From: Bradymonas sediminis
GTDB lineage: Bacteria; Myxococcota_A; Bradymonadia; Bradymonadales; Bradymonadaceae
Direction: 5' to 3'
Assembly (NCBI RefSeq): GCF_003258315.1
Contig: NZ_CP030032.1
Coordinates: forward strand, 2,767,804-2,831,803
Length of the DNA: 64,000 nt
This document shows positions 8,335 through 15,790 of the stretch, piece after piece. Each line of letters opens with the position of its first letter. Position 1 is the stretch's first letter. The position numbers were made by a program, and so were the translations under genes. The notes under the pieces are model-generated. The model searched no databases and had not been told where the DNA came from. It saw only the letters and a program-made list of their open reading frames with translations.

Positions 8335-9762
8335 ATGAAATTATTCTCCACGAGAAAGTCTCTTGTTATTTTGGCTGTGCTCTTTGCGGGATTCAGCGGC
8401 GTCAATTGTAGCGATAACGCTGCGCTGACCGCCGGCAACGCACAGCAAAACCCGAGCAACAACGACGCTGGCGCGGCGGACACCACCGGCGCGGACACCA
8501 ACGAGGACCTGGACACAACCTCGCCCGACACCAGCGCCCCGGACACCACCTCGCCCGACACCAGCGCCCCGGACACCACCTCAACCGACGAGTGCACCAG
8601 CTTCGACTTAAGCGGCTGCGACGCGCCGGCCAATAGCAGCGCGGTCGGTTGCACCGTGGGTTCGTGCACCTACGAGTGCAACGCCGGATTCCACGACCTC
8701 AACCAGGACCTCGGCCAGGCGACCTCGGACGGCTGCGAGTACGCGTGCACGCCAACCAATGGGGGGGTCGAAATTTGCGACGGCCTCGATAATAACTGCG
8801 ACGGCGAGGTCGATGGCGGGCTGGACGGCACCTACTACAAGGACGCCGATGGCGACGGCTTCGGCGACGACTCCGACTCGGTCCAGGGCTGCGACGCCGC
8901 CAACAACTACACCACCCAGACCGGTGGCGACTGCAACGACCTCAACGCGTCGGTCTACCCGGACGCTCCGATCATGGAGTGCGCCAGCCCCATCGACTAT
9001 AATTGCAACGGCTCGGCCTCCTGCGACGACCCCGGGTGCATGGGCGAGATTTGCCGCGCCGACGGCCGCGCTGTCTGCACCAGCGGGCCGATCAAATGCA
9101 TCGCCGAGGACACCGGGGGGCCTGTGGGGATCTGCGAGATCACCAATGGCGGCGTCGAAATCTGCGACGGCATCGACAATGATTGCAACGGCGCGGTCGA
9201 CGACGGGCTGAGCGGCGAGACCTATTATAAGGATATCGACGGCGACGGTTATGGGCAGAGCGCCGACTCGGTGCAGGGTTGCGACGCGGCCGCCTATTAT
9301 ACCGCCACCGAGGGCGGCGACTGCAACGACACCATGCCCGGCATCTATCCGGGCCAGGGTTGCGATGAAGTGCCGGGTGACATCGAGCCGGTTTGTTTTC
9401 CGAGCAACGGCGGCGTCGAGATCTGCGACGGCCGCGACAATGACTGCAACGGTGAGATCGACGACGGCATCACGGGCATGCACTATAAGGATGCCGACGG
9501 CGACGGCTATCCGGACATTAGTGACTACATGTCGAGTTGCAACGCCGCGCTCGGCTACACTCATAAAGTCAGCGGGACTCTCCAACCCGACTGCGACGAC
9601 AACAACCCGGATATCTATCCCGGCGCGCCGCCCCAGGAATGCGCCTCCGGGACCGACTACAGCTGCAACAACCGCGGCGGTTGCCGGGATGCGGCCTGCC
9701 ACGGTCAGAGCTGCAACGATTCGGGCGGAAGTTGCAATGCGTCTCTAGGTGTATGTCTATAA
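8335..9762 (+). CDS. MopE-like lipoprotein with three metal-binding repeats
   Basis: A 475-residue paralogue of the preceding lipoprotein. The start is placed at ATG 8335 because it begins a normal signal peptide (MKLFSTRKS, hydrophobic core, SGVNC); a GTG at 8281 would add 18 residues without purpose. After a Thr/Pro/Asp linker with a perfect in-frame duplication (TSPDTSAPDT) come three copies of a module: GGVEICDGxDNDCNGxxDDG, then YYKDxDGDGYG, then a GGDCND-type loop. The Asp spacing (DxDGDG) looks like calcium-binding loops, and the family name is putative metal-binding motif (MopE-like). Cysteines are numerous and paired. Likely surface-exposed; ligand unknown. Probably a single-gene transcript with terminators on both sides. 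Confidence 0.78.
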   Translation: MKLFSTRKSLVILAVLFAGFSGVNCSDNAALTAGNAQQNPSNNDAGAADTTGADTNEDLDTTSPDTSAPDTTSPDTSAPDTTSTDECTSFDLSGCDAPANSSAVGCTVGSCTYECNAGFHDLNQDLGQATSDGCEYACTPTNGGVEICDGLDNNCDGEVDGGLDGTYYKDADGDGFGDDSDSVQGCDAANNYTTQTGGDCNDLNASVYPDAPIMECASPIDYNCNGSASCDDPGCMGEICRADGRAVCTSGPIKCIAEDTGGPVGICEITNGGVEICDGIDNDCNGAVDDGLSGETYYKDIDGDGYGQSADSVQGCDAAAYYTATEGGDCNDTMPGIYPGQGCDEVPGDIEPVCFPSNGGVEICDGRDNDCNGEIDDGITGMHYKDADGDGYPDISDYMSSCNAALGYTHKVSGTLQPDCDDNNPDIYPGAPPQECASGTDYSCNNRGGCRDAACHGQSCNDSGGSCNASLGVCL

Positions 9763-9842
9763 GATGATAACACGCATCAACCGTGTCTAGACCAATCTAT
9801 CGCGGCCTGGGATAGCCTCACCGCCGCATGATTGAGGCGACT

Positions 9843-9883
9843 AAAAAAGCCGACGCCCCTTGCAAGGAGCGTCGGCTTTTTAT
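9843..9883. terminator. bidirectional terminator between convergent genes
   Basis: A stem GCCGACGC (9849-9856) with GCGTCGGC (9869-9876), plus inner pairs, flanked by an A run on the left and a T run on the right. It can end the plus-strand lipoprotein transcript and, in the other direction, the phosphoesterase gene ending at 9961. Confidence 0.85.
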
Positions 9884-9960
9884 TCGGCAGTTATTCAGCA
9901 ACAACCAAACCACGGGCGGCTTGCCCCAAGGCGGGCGAGCCGCCCGCGCTCCCGCTTAGC

Positions 9961-11118
9961 CTATAACCCCTCCGTCACATCATCGCGCCAGACCCGCTGC
10001 GCGCCTTCATTTAGCGACTCCGGCAGCGTTGACCGCTCAATCTTGGGATGCGCGCCGTGTCGCTCCGACGTGGACGCGTAGGCGTCGAGGCTGACCTCGC
10101 CGTCGGGCGCCACCCGCGCTACCACGACGCTCTTGGGGCTCACCACGTCGCTGCCGATCAATTTGCGCGGCCCCGAGCCCAGACACGCCATACTCACCAG
10201 CCGCAGGTCTCCTCGCCGCCCCGGATAATACGCGTGGTGATGCCCGGCGAGCATCAGGTCGACGTCGAATTCGTTAAGCATCGCCTCGAGCTTGGCGTCG
10301 CGAAGAATCTCGGTCTCTCGGCCCTGGCTCACCGGGTAAAGCGGGATATGCCCGAACACCACCTTCGCCCGGGCGTCGCGGTTGGCCTGGAGCACCTCGC
10401 GCAGCCAGCGCCGCTGGGTGGCGTCGATGGGCCCGACCGTGGTCGCGTCGAGGGACACAAAGAGCACGCCCTTGGTCTTAAACGCGTAGTGCAGCGGGTA
10501 GAAGCGGTCGTCGACGAACTCGACCTGCGGGCGCCGGGCGCGCCACTGCTCTACAAAAGTGATGCGCTCCTGATAGAATACCGCGCCGGCCGACGCGTCG
10601 TGGTTGCCCGGCGTGACCGCAAACGGAATCCCGGCGCGGGCAAACGGCGTCGTCACCGCCGCGTGAAACCCCGCCCACATCGCCTCATAATCGAGCCCCG
10701 CGCGCTGGCCGGCGACCATATCGCCGGTCGACACCACCAGGTCCGGGCGCACGTCCTCGACCAACCAGCGCACCGACTCGTGCACGCCATCGGCGTAATC
10801 CTGCGCGCCGTAGCGCCCGTTGAGGTCCGAGACCACCGCGAAGACCAGCGCCTCGTCGGCCGGCGAGGCGTCGTCTGGAGGCGTTTGCGGCCGGGGGCTC
10901 GCGGGCTTAGTATCTTCGTGTGGCTGACGCTCGGCGCTCGCCCTGGCTCCCCGCTGGGTCGCGCGCGCCTGGGCCGAATCGCTCGCCCGGGTCTCAAGCA
11001 CCAACGCGCCCTCGGCGCCACTACGCCCGCCAACCTGCGTGCACGCCACCAGCAAGAGAACCGGAAGCACGACGAAGGATGAAACCCTGGGAGCGTAGTT
11101 TCGCATCAAGAGACGCAT
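9961..11118 (-). CDS. calcineurin-like metallophosphoesterase lipoprotein
   Basis: A 385-residue exported phosphoesterase. The N-terminus has a hydrophobic stretch ending in the lipobox LVAC, then a low-complexity linker of about 70 residues. The catalytic core carries the usual metal-binding blocks in order: SDLNG, STGDMVAG, TPGNHD and AGHHHAY. The first block is DxN instead of the common DxH, a variant that I believe occurs in some bacterial members. Together these residues would bind two metal ions and hydrolyse a phosphomonoester or diester. Lipidation places it in the periplasm or at the outer membrane. Two ATG codons (11118 and 11106) are possible starts. Natural substrate unknown. Confidence 0.8.
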   Translation of the reverse strand: MRLLMRNYAPRVSSFVVLPVLLLVACTQVGGRSGAEGALVLETRASDSAQARATQRGARASAERQPHEDTKPASPRPQTPPDDASPADEALVFAVVSDLNGRYGAQDYADGVHESVRWLVEDVRPDLVVSTGDMVAGQRAGLDYEAMWAGFHAAVTTPFARAGIPFAVTPGNHDASAGAVFYQERITFVEQWRARRPQVEFVDDRFYPLHYAFKTKGVLFVSLDATTVGPIDATQRRWLREVLQANRDARAKVVFGHIPLYPVSQGRETEILRDAKLEAMLNEFDVDLMLAGHHHAYYPGRRGDLRLVSMACLGSGPRKLIGSDVVSPKSVVVARVAPDGEVSLDAYASTSERHGAHPKIERSTLPESLNEGAQRVWRDDVTEGL

Positions 11119-11315
11119 CGTTATTCTTTGGTGAGCGGGTGAAGAACAAGAGTGGAAGCAGGCGTGTTCAGCTTAACTTGGGCTGGACTTGGACACCGCC
11201 AGCGCGCAGATTGTCGACGCTGCTGGCCGAAGTGTCAAAAATTCGGCAGACTACACCCGGGATTTCTCCCGTCTAGACAATTTCCTCCTGATTGATTGCA
11301 CCCAAGAGCGTAAAT

Positions 11316-12131
11316 ATGGCTGATTTCCGCACCCAAGACGGCTGCAAAATTCACTATAAGGCGCACGGTTTTGAGGCCGATGGGGTCGCCCAAGATGGCG
11401 ACGTCGTCGTCTTTTTGAACGGCATGACCCAATCGACCGCGCATTGGAATAGCCAGGCCAAGGCGTTCGTCGCCGCCGGTTTTCGCGTGCTCGCCTACGA
11501 CGCGCGCGGCCAGGGCGACAGCGAGCTGGGCGACCTGGCGCTGAGCCTGGAGTTGCACGCCGCGGATCTCGACGCCCTGCTGGCAAGTTTAGGGCTCGCA
11601 AAGGTGCACCTGGTCGGGTTTAGCCACGGCGCGCGTGTCGGCCTGGCGATGGCCACCTGGCAGCCCCAGCGCATCGCCAAGCTCGTGCTATGCAGCGCCA
11701 CCGCGCGCCCCACGGCGCTTGCCCGCACCATCGTTCAGAGCTGGCACGGCGTGCTCACCAGCGGCGGGCTCGAGGCCATGAGCTGGAGCTCCCTGCCGAT
11801 GATCCTGGGCAACGACTTTTTGCAGACCAACGAGAAGATCCTCAAAGGCGTGGTGCGCGCCGCCGTCCAGCGCAATGACCCCGCCGGCGTGCAGGCCCTG
11901 CTCGAGTCCATGATGGAGTACCCCGACCTGGCCGAGCTGGCTAAAAACGTCGACCTGCCCGCCCTAGTTATCTCGTCGGACCAGGACCTGCTGGTCACCC
12001 ACGACGGCGCGCGCGCCCTGGCCGAGCTGGCCGGCGGCCGCCACCAGGAGATCAACGGGGTCGGCCACACCATCCCCATCGAAGCCCCCGACGCCTTTCG
12101 CGATGCGGTCATCGCGTTCCTAGGCTCCTGA
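11316..12131 (+). CDS. alpha/beta hydrolase
   Basis: A cytoplasmic alpha/beta hydrolase of 271 residues. The start at ATG 11316 follows a weak purine stretch and removes a non-conserved extension. Visible features are the oxyanion-region LNGMTQSTAHW, the YDARGQGDS strand, the nucleophile elbow GFSHG (catalytic Ser), an acidic residue in SSDQDLLVTHDGA and the catalytic His in GVGHTIPIEAP. The pattern is close to 3-oxoadipate enol-lactonase and related esterases, but substrate cannot be told from sequence. It lies 20 bp upstream of the sirtuin gene on the same strand and is probably co-transcribed with it. Confidence 0.8.
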   Translation: MADFRTQDGCKIHYKAHGFEADGVAQDGDVVVFLNGMTQSTAHWNSQAKAFVAAGFRVLAYDARGQGDSELGDLALSLELHAADLDALLASLGLAKVHLVGFSHGARVGLAMATWQPQRIAKLVLCSATARPTALARTIVQSWHGVLTSGGLEAMSWSSLPMILGNDFLQTNEKILKGVVRAAVQRNDPAGVQALLESMMEYPDLAELAKNVDLPALVISSDQDLLVTHDGARALAELAGGRHQEINGVGHTIPIEAPDAFRDAVIAFLGS

Positions 12132-12151
12132 TACCCCGTGAGATCCCACCC

Positions 12152-12904
12152 ATGACTACTTCCAAAATTGCCACCGCTGCCCGCTGGATCCGCGACGCCG
12201 ACCATATCCTGGTCTTCTGCGGCAGCGGCCTATCTGCCGAATCGGGGGTCCCGACTTTTCGCGGCGAAGACGGCCTCTATAACGACTCAAAGCTGCTCGA
12301 ATACGCCCACGTCGACGCCCTGCGCGACAAGCCCGACGAGGCCCTGACCTGGTTTCATAAGGTCGTCGACATGCTCGAGCCCCTGCGCCCGAACGCCGGG
12401 CATTTCGCGCTCGCGCGCATCTGCCAGTCGCGCCCCTGCACCATCGTGACCCAGAACGTGGACCGCCTTTTGGAGCAGGCTATCGCGCAGAGCCCCGGGT
12501 CGAACCCGCCCGCCAAGGTCTGGCACCTGCACGGCTCGCTCTATAAGGCCAAATGCATGGACTGCGACGCGCCGCTTAAGACCATGCCCGAGGACCTGCT
12601 CGGCGCGCGCTGCCCCAAATGCGGCGGGCGCCTGCGCCCGGACGTCGTCCTCTTCGGCGAAGAACTCCCCGAAGCGCCCTATTTGCAGGCCCAGGGGGCC
12701 GCGCACGTCGCCGACCTGGTGCTGCTTCTGGGGACCTCGGGCATCGTCAACCCGGCCGCGATGCTCCCCGGCCTGGCCCGCTCCCACGGCGCCAAGCTTA
12801 TCGAGATTAACCCCAACCCCACCGAGCTCAGCGCCCTGGCCCACCTGACCCTGCGCGGGCCGACCGGCGAGCTCTTGCCGGCCATCGAAAAACGCATTCG
12901 CTAA
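12152..12904 (+). CDS. Sir2-family NAD-dependent protein deacylase
   Basis: A sirtuin of 250 residues that would remove acyl groups from lysines using NAD. The NAD-binding start is GSGLSAESGVPTFRG, a slight variant of the usual GAGISxESGIPTFRG. TQNVDR carries the Asn and Asp of the nicotinamide pocket, and HLHGS carries the catalytic His. Four cysteines in two CxxC pairs (CMDC and CPKC) form the zinc site. LLGTSGIVNPAA and IEINPNPTEL complete the Rossmann part. The usual His after the TQNxD motif is replaced (RLLEQAI), a small deviation. It follows the hydrolase gene by 20 bp. Confidence 0.88.
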   Translation: MTTSKIATAARWIRDADHILVFCGSGLSAESGVPTFRGEDGLYNDSKLLEYAHVDALRDKPDEALTWFHKVVDMLEPLRPNAGHFALARICQSRPCTIVTQNVDRLLEQAIAQSPGSNPPAKVWHLHGSLYKAKCMDCDAPLKTMPEDLLGARCPKCGGRLRPDVVLFGEELPEAPYLQAQGAAHVADLVLLLGTSGIVNPAAMLPGLARSHGAKLIEINPNPTELSALAHLTLRGPTGELLPAIEKRIR

Positions 12905-13041
12905 AGCCGGCGCCGGCGCCCCTAGGATTGCGATATGAAGCGGCGCAAAGTCTCTTGCTTCTGCGCTGAGCAGGCGATAGTTTCCAGACATATCACCGAT
13001 ATCTAACCAGCAAATATTTACCAGATGAATAGGGGTTGATG

Positions 13042-13584
13042 ATGAGTAAAAAGACCGAGCAAATTCGAACAAATTGGATGGTTCAGTGGCGAAAAGAGGC
13101 TCTGGCCGACGACGCGGCGTGGCTGCGCGATATGCTGGAGAACCCGGACGCGACGACCTCGGAGCTCATCGACGCCCAGCTCACCCTGCTGTCGCTCATC
13201 CCGGTTGAGGAGCCCGAGGGGGATTGGGACCCGAATTATCTGCTGAGTTGGCAGCGCTACGACGCCGAGCTCGACGAGGACCTGGTCACCATCCAACTGC
13301 ACGGCAAGAAGCACGCGCTGCTCTTCGCCGAGCCCGACACCCTCGAGGAGCTGCCGTTTGACCAGATCTTCGAGGCCCTGCAGACCGAGCGGGTCGCCAT
13401 CGAGTCGGGCGACGACGATATCGAGACCCTCTTCGACGCGGCGAATTATATCGAGGCGACGCTTGACCTGCCCGCGCCTGACTTCGACGCGGGCGCCCAG
13501 ACCACCCTGCCCTGGACCGGCGACTCAGGCCGGCTCGAGGTCGACCTGACAAGCCCCGAAGCCCAGCAGGTGCTCGACTTCTGA
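13042..13584 (+). CDS. small acidic hypothetical protein
   Basis: A 180-residue acidic protein without signal peptide or membrane segment. An AGGGG Shine-Dalgarno at 13031-13035 sits six bases before ATG 13042; an ATG at 13039 and a TTG at 13036 are also in frame. The first 55 residues look helical and the rest alternates short strands (LVTIQLHGKKHALLF) with Asp/Glu-rich loops. I recognise no family. It is convergent with the glyoxalase gene, with 17 bp between stop codons. Confidence 0.7.
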   Translation: MSKKTEQIRTNWMVQWRKEALADDAAWLRDMLENPDATTSELIDAQLTLLSLIPVEEPEGDWDPNYLLSWQRYDAELDEDLVTIQLHGKKHALLFAEPDTLEELPFDQIFEALQTERVAIESGDDDIETLFDAANYIEATLDLPAPDFDAGAQTTLPWTGDSGRLEVDLTSPEAQQVLDF

Positions 13585-13601
13585 GCGCCCACTCGCCGGG
13601 C

Positions 13602-14156
13602 TTAGCCCAGGTGCTCGCCGAGCGCCTCGGGCAAACACGCCGGCTCGACGATCTCAAGCCAATACCCATCCGGGTCCTGGATAAACGCGATATCGCGCAT
13701 CGAGCCGGCCTCCGGGCGTTTCACAAAATCGACGCCCAGCTCGTCAAAGCGCGCGCAGGCCGCGTCCAGATCCGGCACCGCAAAGCCCAGGTGCCCGAAG
13801 CCCTTGGGCGCGCTATTTCCGTTATGATAGGCGACGCTCTCGTCGTCCTCGTCGCCCCAATTATGGGTGAATTCGAGCAACCCGGGGCGCGAAAAGGTCT
13901 CGACCATGCGCGCGTCGGCCTCATCCGACCAGGACGCTTCGGCCTCGGGGGCCAGGGTCGCCAGGAAATACAGGCTGAACTCCATCTCGGGGAAGTCGAG
14001 CTTTCGCACCAGGGTCATGCCCATCACGCGGGTATAGAAGTCGATCGTGCGCCTGGGCGACTTGATGCGCAACATGGTGTGGTTGAACACAAACCCCTCG
14101 GTCCGGGGGTCGCGCTCCTCGCAAAGGCCTTCGGCTTGTTCAAAATGGCGGCTCAT
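13602..14156 (-). CDS. gloA: lactoylglutathione lyase (glyoxalase I)
   Basis: A 184-residue glyoxalase I, which isomerises the hemithioacetal of methylglyoxal and glutathione to S-lactoylglutathione. The start at 14156 has an excellent AAGGAG site six bases before ATG; a longer frame to 14288 has no support. FNHTMLRIKSP supplies the first metal-ligand position, LEFTHNWG the second, HLGFAVPDL the third and GYWLEIVEP the final Glu. The length and extra loops (DESVAYHNGN) match the longer, zinc-type enzymes typical of eukaryotes and many proteobacteria rather than the short nickel-type E. coli form. Its upstream side is a repeat array. Confidence 0.9.
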   Translation of the reverse strand: MSRHFEQAEGLCEERDPRTEGFVFNHTMLRIKSPRRTIDFYTRVMGMTLVRKLDFPEMEFSLYFLATLAPEAEASWSDEADARMVETFSRPGLLEFTHNWGDEDDESVAYHNGNSAPKGFGHLGFAVPDLDAACARFDELGVDFVKRPEAGSMRDIAFIQDPDGYWLEIVEPACLPEALGEHLG

Positions 14157-14257
14157 CGTGGTCTCCTTTTTGATTGAAGTATATGCGCGACGCGCCCGGC
14201 GCCGCAGGGGCAAATATGCACGGAGACCACGCCATTGCAAGCACTTCCCTCGCCCCG

Positions 14258-14545
14258 TTTGACCCATCGCGCTCCCTCCAAACCCCATCGCGCGTGGCTT
14301 CCGAGCGATATTGCGCCACCAAACACACGTTCAACGTCATTTTTGACCCATCGACCGTGCCATAGTGTCACACCTCACGGCGTTTTCGACCTATCGGGCT
14401 GCCAAAAAATCACGTTCGACGTCATTTTTGACCCATCGGCCTGCCAAAAAATCACGTTCGACGTCATTTTTGACCCATCGGCCTGCCAAAAAATCACGTT
14501 CGACGTCATTTTTGACCCATCGGCCTGCCAAAAAATCACGTTCGA
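14258..14545. repeat. 42-bp tandem repeat upstream of gloA
   Basis: Three perfect 42-bp units occupy 14404-14445, 14446-14487 and 14488-14529, followed by a 16-bp partial copy to 14545. A diverged half unit precedes them at 14387-14403, and further degenerate copies of TTTTTGACCCATCG lie at about 14258 and 14325-14357. Each unit has an A6 run and a T5 run 20 bases apart. Because 42 is a multiple of three the array is open in several frames, but none has a credible start or codon pattern, so I treat it as non-coding. Confidence 0.85.
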
Positions 14546-14578
14546 TGGTGTTAGGGACCCAGCCCACCCGCACCTCCA

Positions 14579-14701
14579 CCCCAGGGCAAGCCCTGGGGCT
14601 CTTGCAGGGCCCCCGGCCCCTTCCACGCTCACGCGTGGGGGCCGCTGATCTGATACACGCGCTATTCAAGGTCCGCCGGGCCTTGGCCCGAATCGCGGAC
14701 C
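14579..14701. other. three strong hairpins between the operon end and the 42-bp array
   Basis: Hairpins at 14579-14598 (CCCCAGGGC, AA, GCCCTGGGG), at 14623-14638 (CCACGC, TCAC, GCGTGG) and at 14670-14701 (GGTCCGC with GCGGACC enclosing CGGGCC, TT, GGCCCG). No T run follows any of them in either direction, so they are not classical terminators. They lie just beyond the last gene of the minus-strand operon and could act in 3' end formation or stability. No gene is seen in 14546-14761. Confidence 0.6.
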
Positions 14702-14761
14702 ACGGCCCTGCTAGAGCGTGGCGCCTTGTCCCCACGCGGCGGTCGATTCATCGACGGTTCT

Positions 14762-15790
14762 TCAACGATTGGTCGTCGACTCCCCACCCACAACCGACAG
14801 CGTCGACGCATCCGCCGGCGCGAGCTTGGCGAGGAATTCGGAGAGCTCCGAGGCCACGGAGCACCGCGGGGCTTGTTTGCAGATGATGGCGATATGGGTG
14901 CCCATATTTCCGCCCAGGTTCGCGCTTCCCAGCAGCATCCACGCGCTGCTCTCGCCCTCGTTCACCTCCTGCTCGCCGCGCAACTGCGGAGCCTTCCAGC
15001 GGCCCTGGGTGCGGCCCAGGCGCAGGATAACATCGGCGTCGTTTTTGCCGAACCACTTCCAGCCGCTGAAGGTGTCGCTCGAGGAGCGATAGTTGAGGGT
15101 TTGCACGAGCTTCGCCGGTTCGTTTGACGCGGGGGTCGCGCTTCCTGTGAGCTGGGCGGGGTCGATGCCTAGCTCGCGCAATTGCGCGGGGTCGAGCTGC
15201 TCCAGGGCGGCCTGCGGGAGCGCGGGGGACTCGGGGTTCAGGAGGTCCAGGAGGGAAGTAAACCCCGGGTCGGCGAATTTGCGAAAGCGCTCCATCTCCT
15301 GGGATGGGTAGACGCGCACCAGATTAGAGAATCGCTCGGCGTAGATAACCGCGTCGGGGCTTGTGCCACCCGGGGCCCGGTGGGTGATGAGGGTCACGCC
15401 GTTTTCGGAGGTCCACTTCCAGGTGTCGAAGTCGAGCGGCACGGTGGACGCGAGCCCACCGGGCAACACGACCTTTTGGGTCTGCACCGCCTCGCTCGCC
15501 TGGGCGTCCTGCGCCGCGGCGCCGTCATCTGCGGGGTCTTGCTCAGCGTCGTCGCCTCCAGCCATCGACTCGGCGATCGCCTTCTCAAATTCGCTCCCCC
15601 CGGCGCTCTGCCCGGAGCGCTTGGCGCCTGTAGCGCCCGTCCCGCTCGCCGACAATTCCTCAAAGGGCGCGCGCGCGTCAAAGATCGGCTGCGCCAGCTC
15701 GCGCGGCCCTTGGTCAGTGCAGGAGACCGCCGCAAAAGCCAACAACGACACGCCCAATAGCTGCGCCCTAAAATAGCGTCGCTTGCTCAT
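14762..15790 (-). CDS. lipoprotein, last gene of the tubulin/VWA operon
   Basis: A 342-residue lipoprotein with lipobox AVSC and a long low-complexity Ser/Gly/Ala/Asp linker to about residue 105. The remaining domain is unfamiliar. It includes DFDTWKWTSENGVTLITH, VIYAERFSNLVRVYPS and a C-terminal part with GWKWFGKNDADVILRLG and SAWMLLGSANLGG. Similar WKW-type strands in the two halves hint at a repeated beta-fold. ATG 15788-15790 overlaps the stop of the upstream gene in an ATGA junction, with a strong AGGAGG site four bases before the start, so translation is coupled. It would put an exported component into the complex encoded upstream. No known family recognised. Confidence 0.75.
   Translation of the reverse strand: MSKRRYFRAQLLGVSLLAFAAVSCTDQGPRELAQPIFDARAPFEELSASGTGATGAKRSGQSAGGSEFEKAIAESMAGGDDAEQDPADDGAAAQDAQASEAVQTQKVVLPGGLASTVPLDFDTWKWTSENGVTLITHRAPGGTSPDAVIYAERFSNLVRVYPSQEMERFRKFADPGFTSLLDLLNPESPALPQAALEQLDPAQLRELGIDPAQLTGSATPASNEPAKLVQTLNYRSSSDTFSGWKWFGKNDADVILRLGRTQGRWKAPQLRGEQEVNEGESSAWMLLGSANLGGNMGTHIAIICKQAPRCSVASELSEFLAKLAPADASTLSVVGGESTTNR

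Noticed and set aside
14365-14735. Repeat peptide frames (KKSRSTSFLTHRPA and NVIFWQADGSKMTS units)
   Set aside because: 42-bp units keep several frames open on both strands at once, so openness is not evidence of coding.
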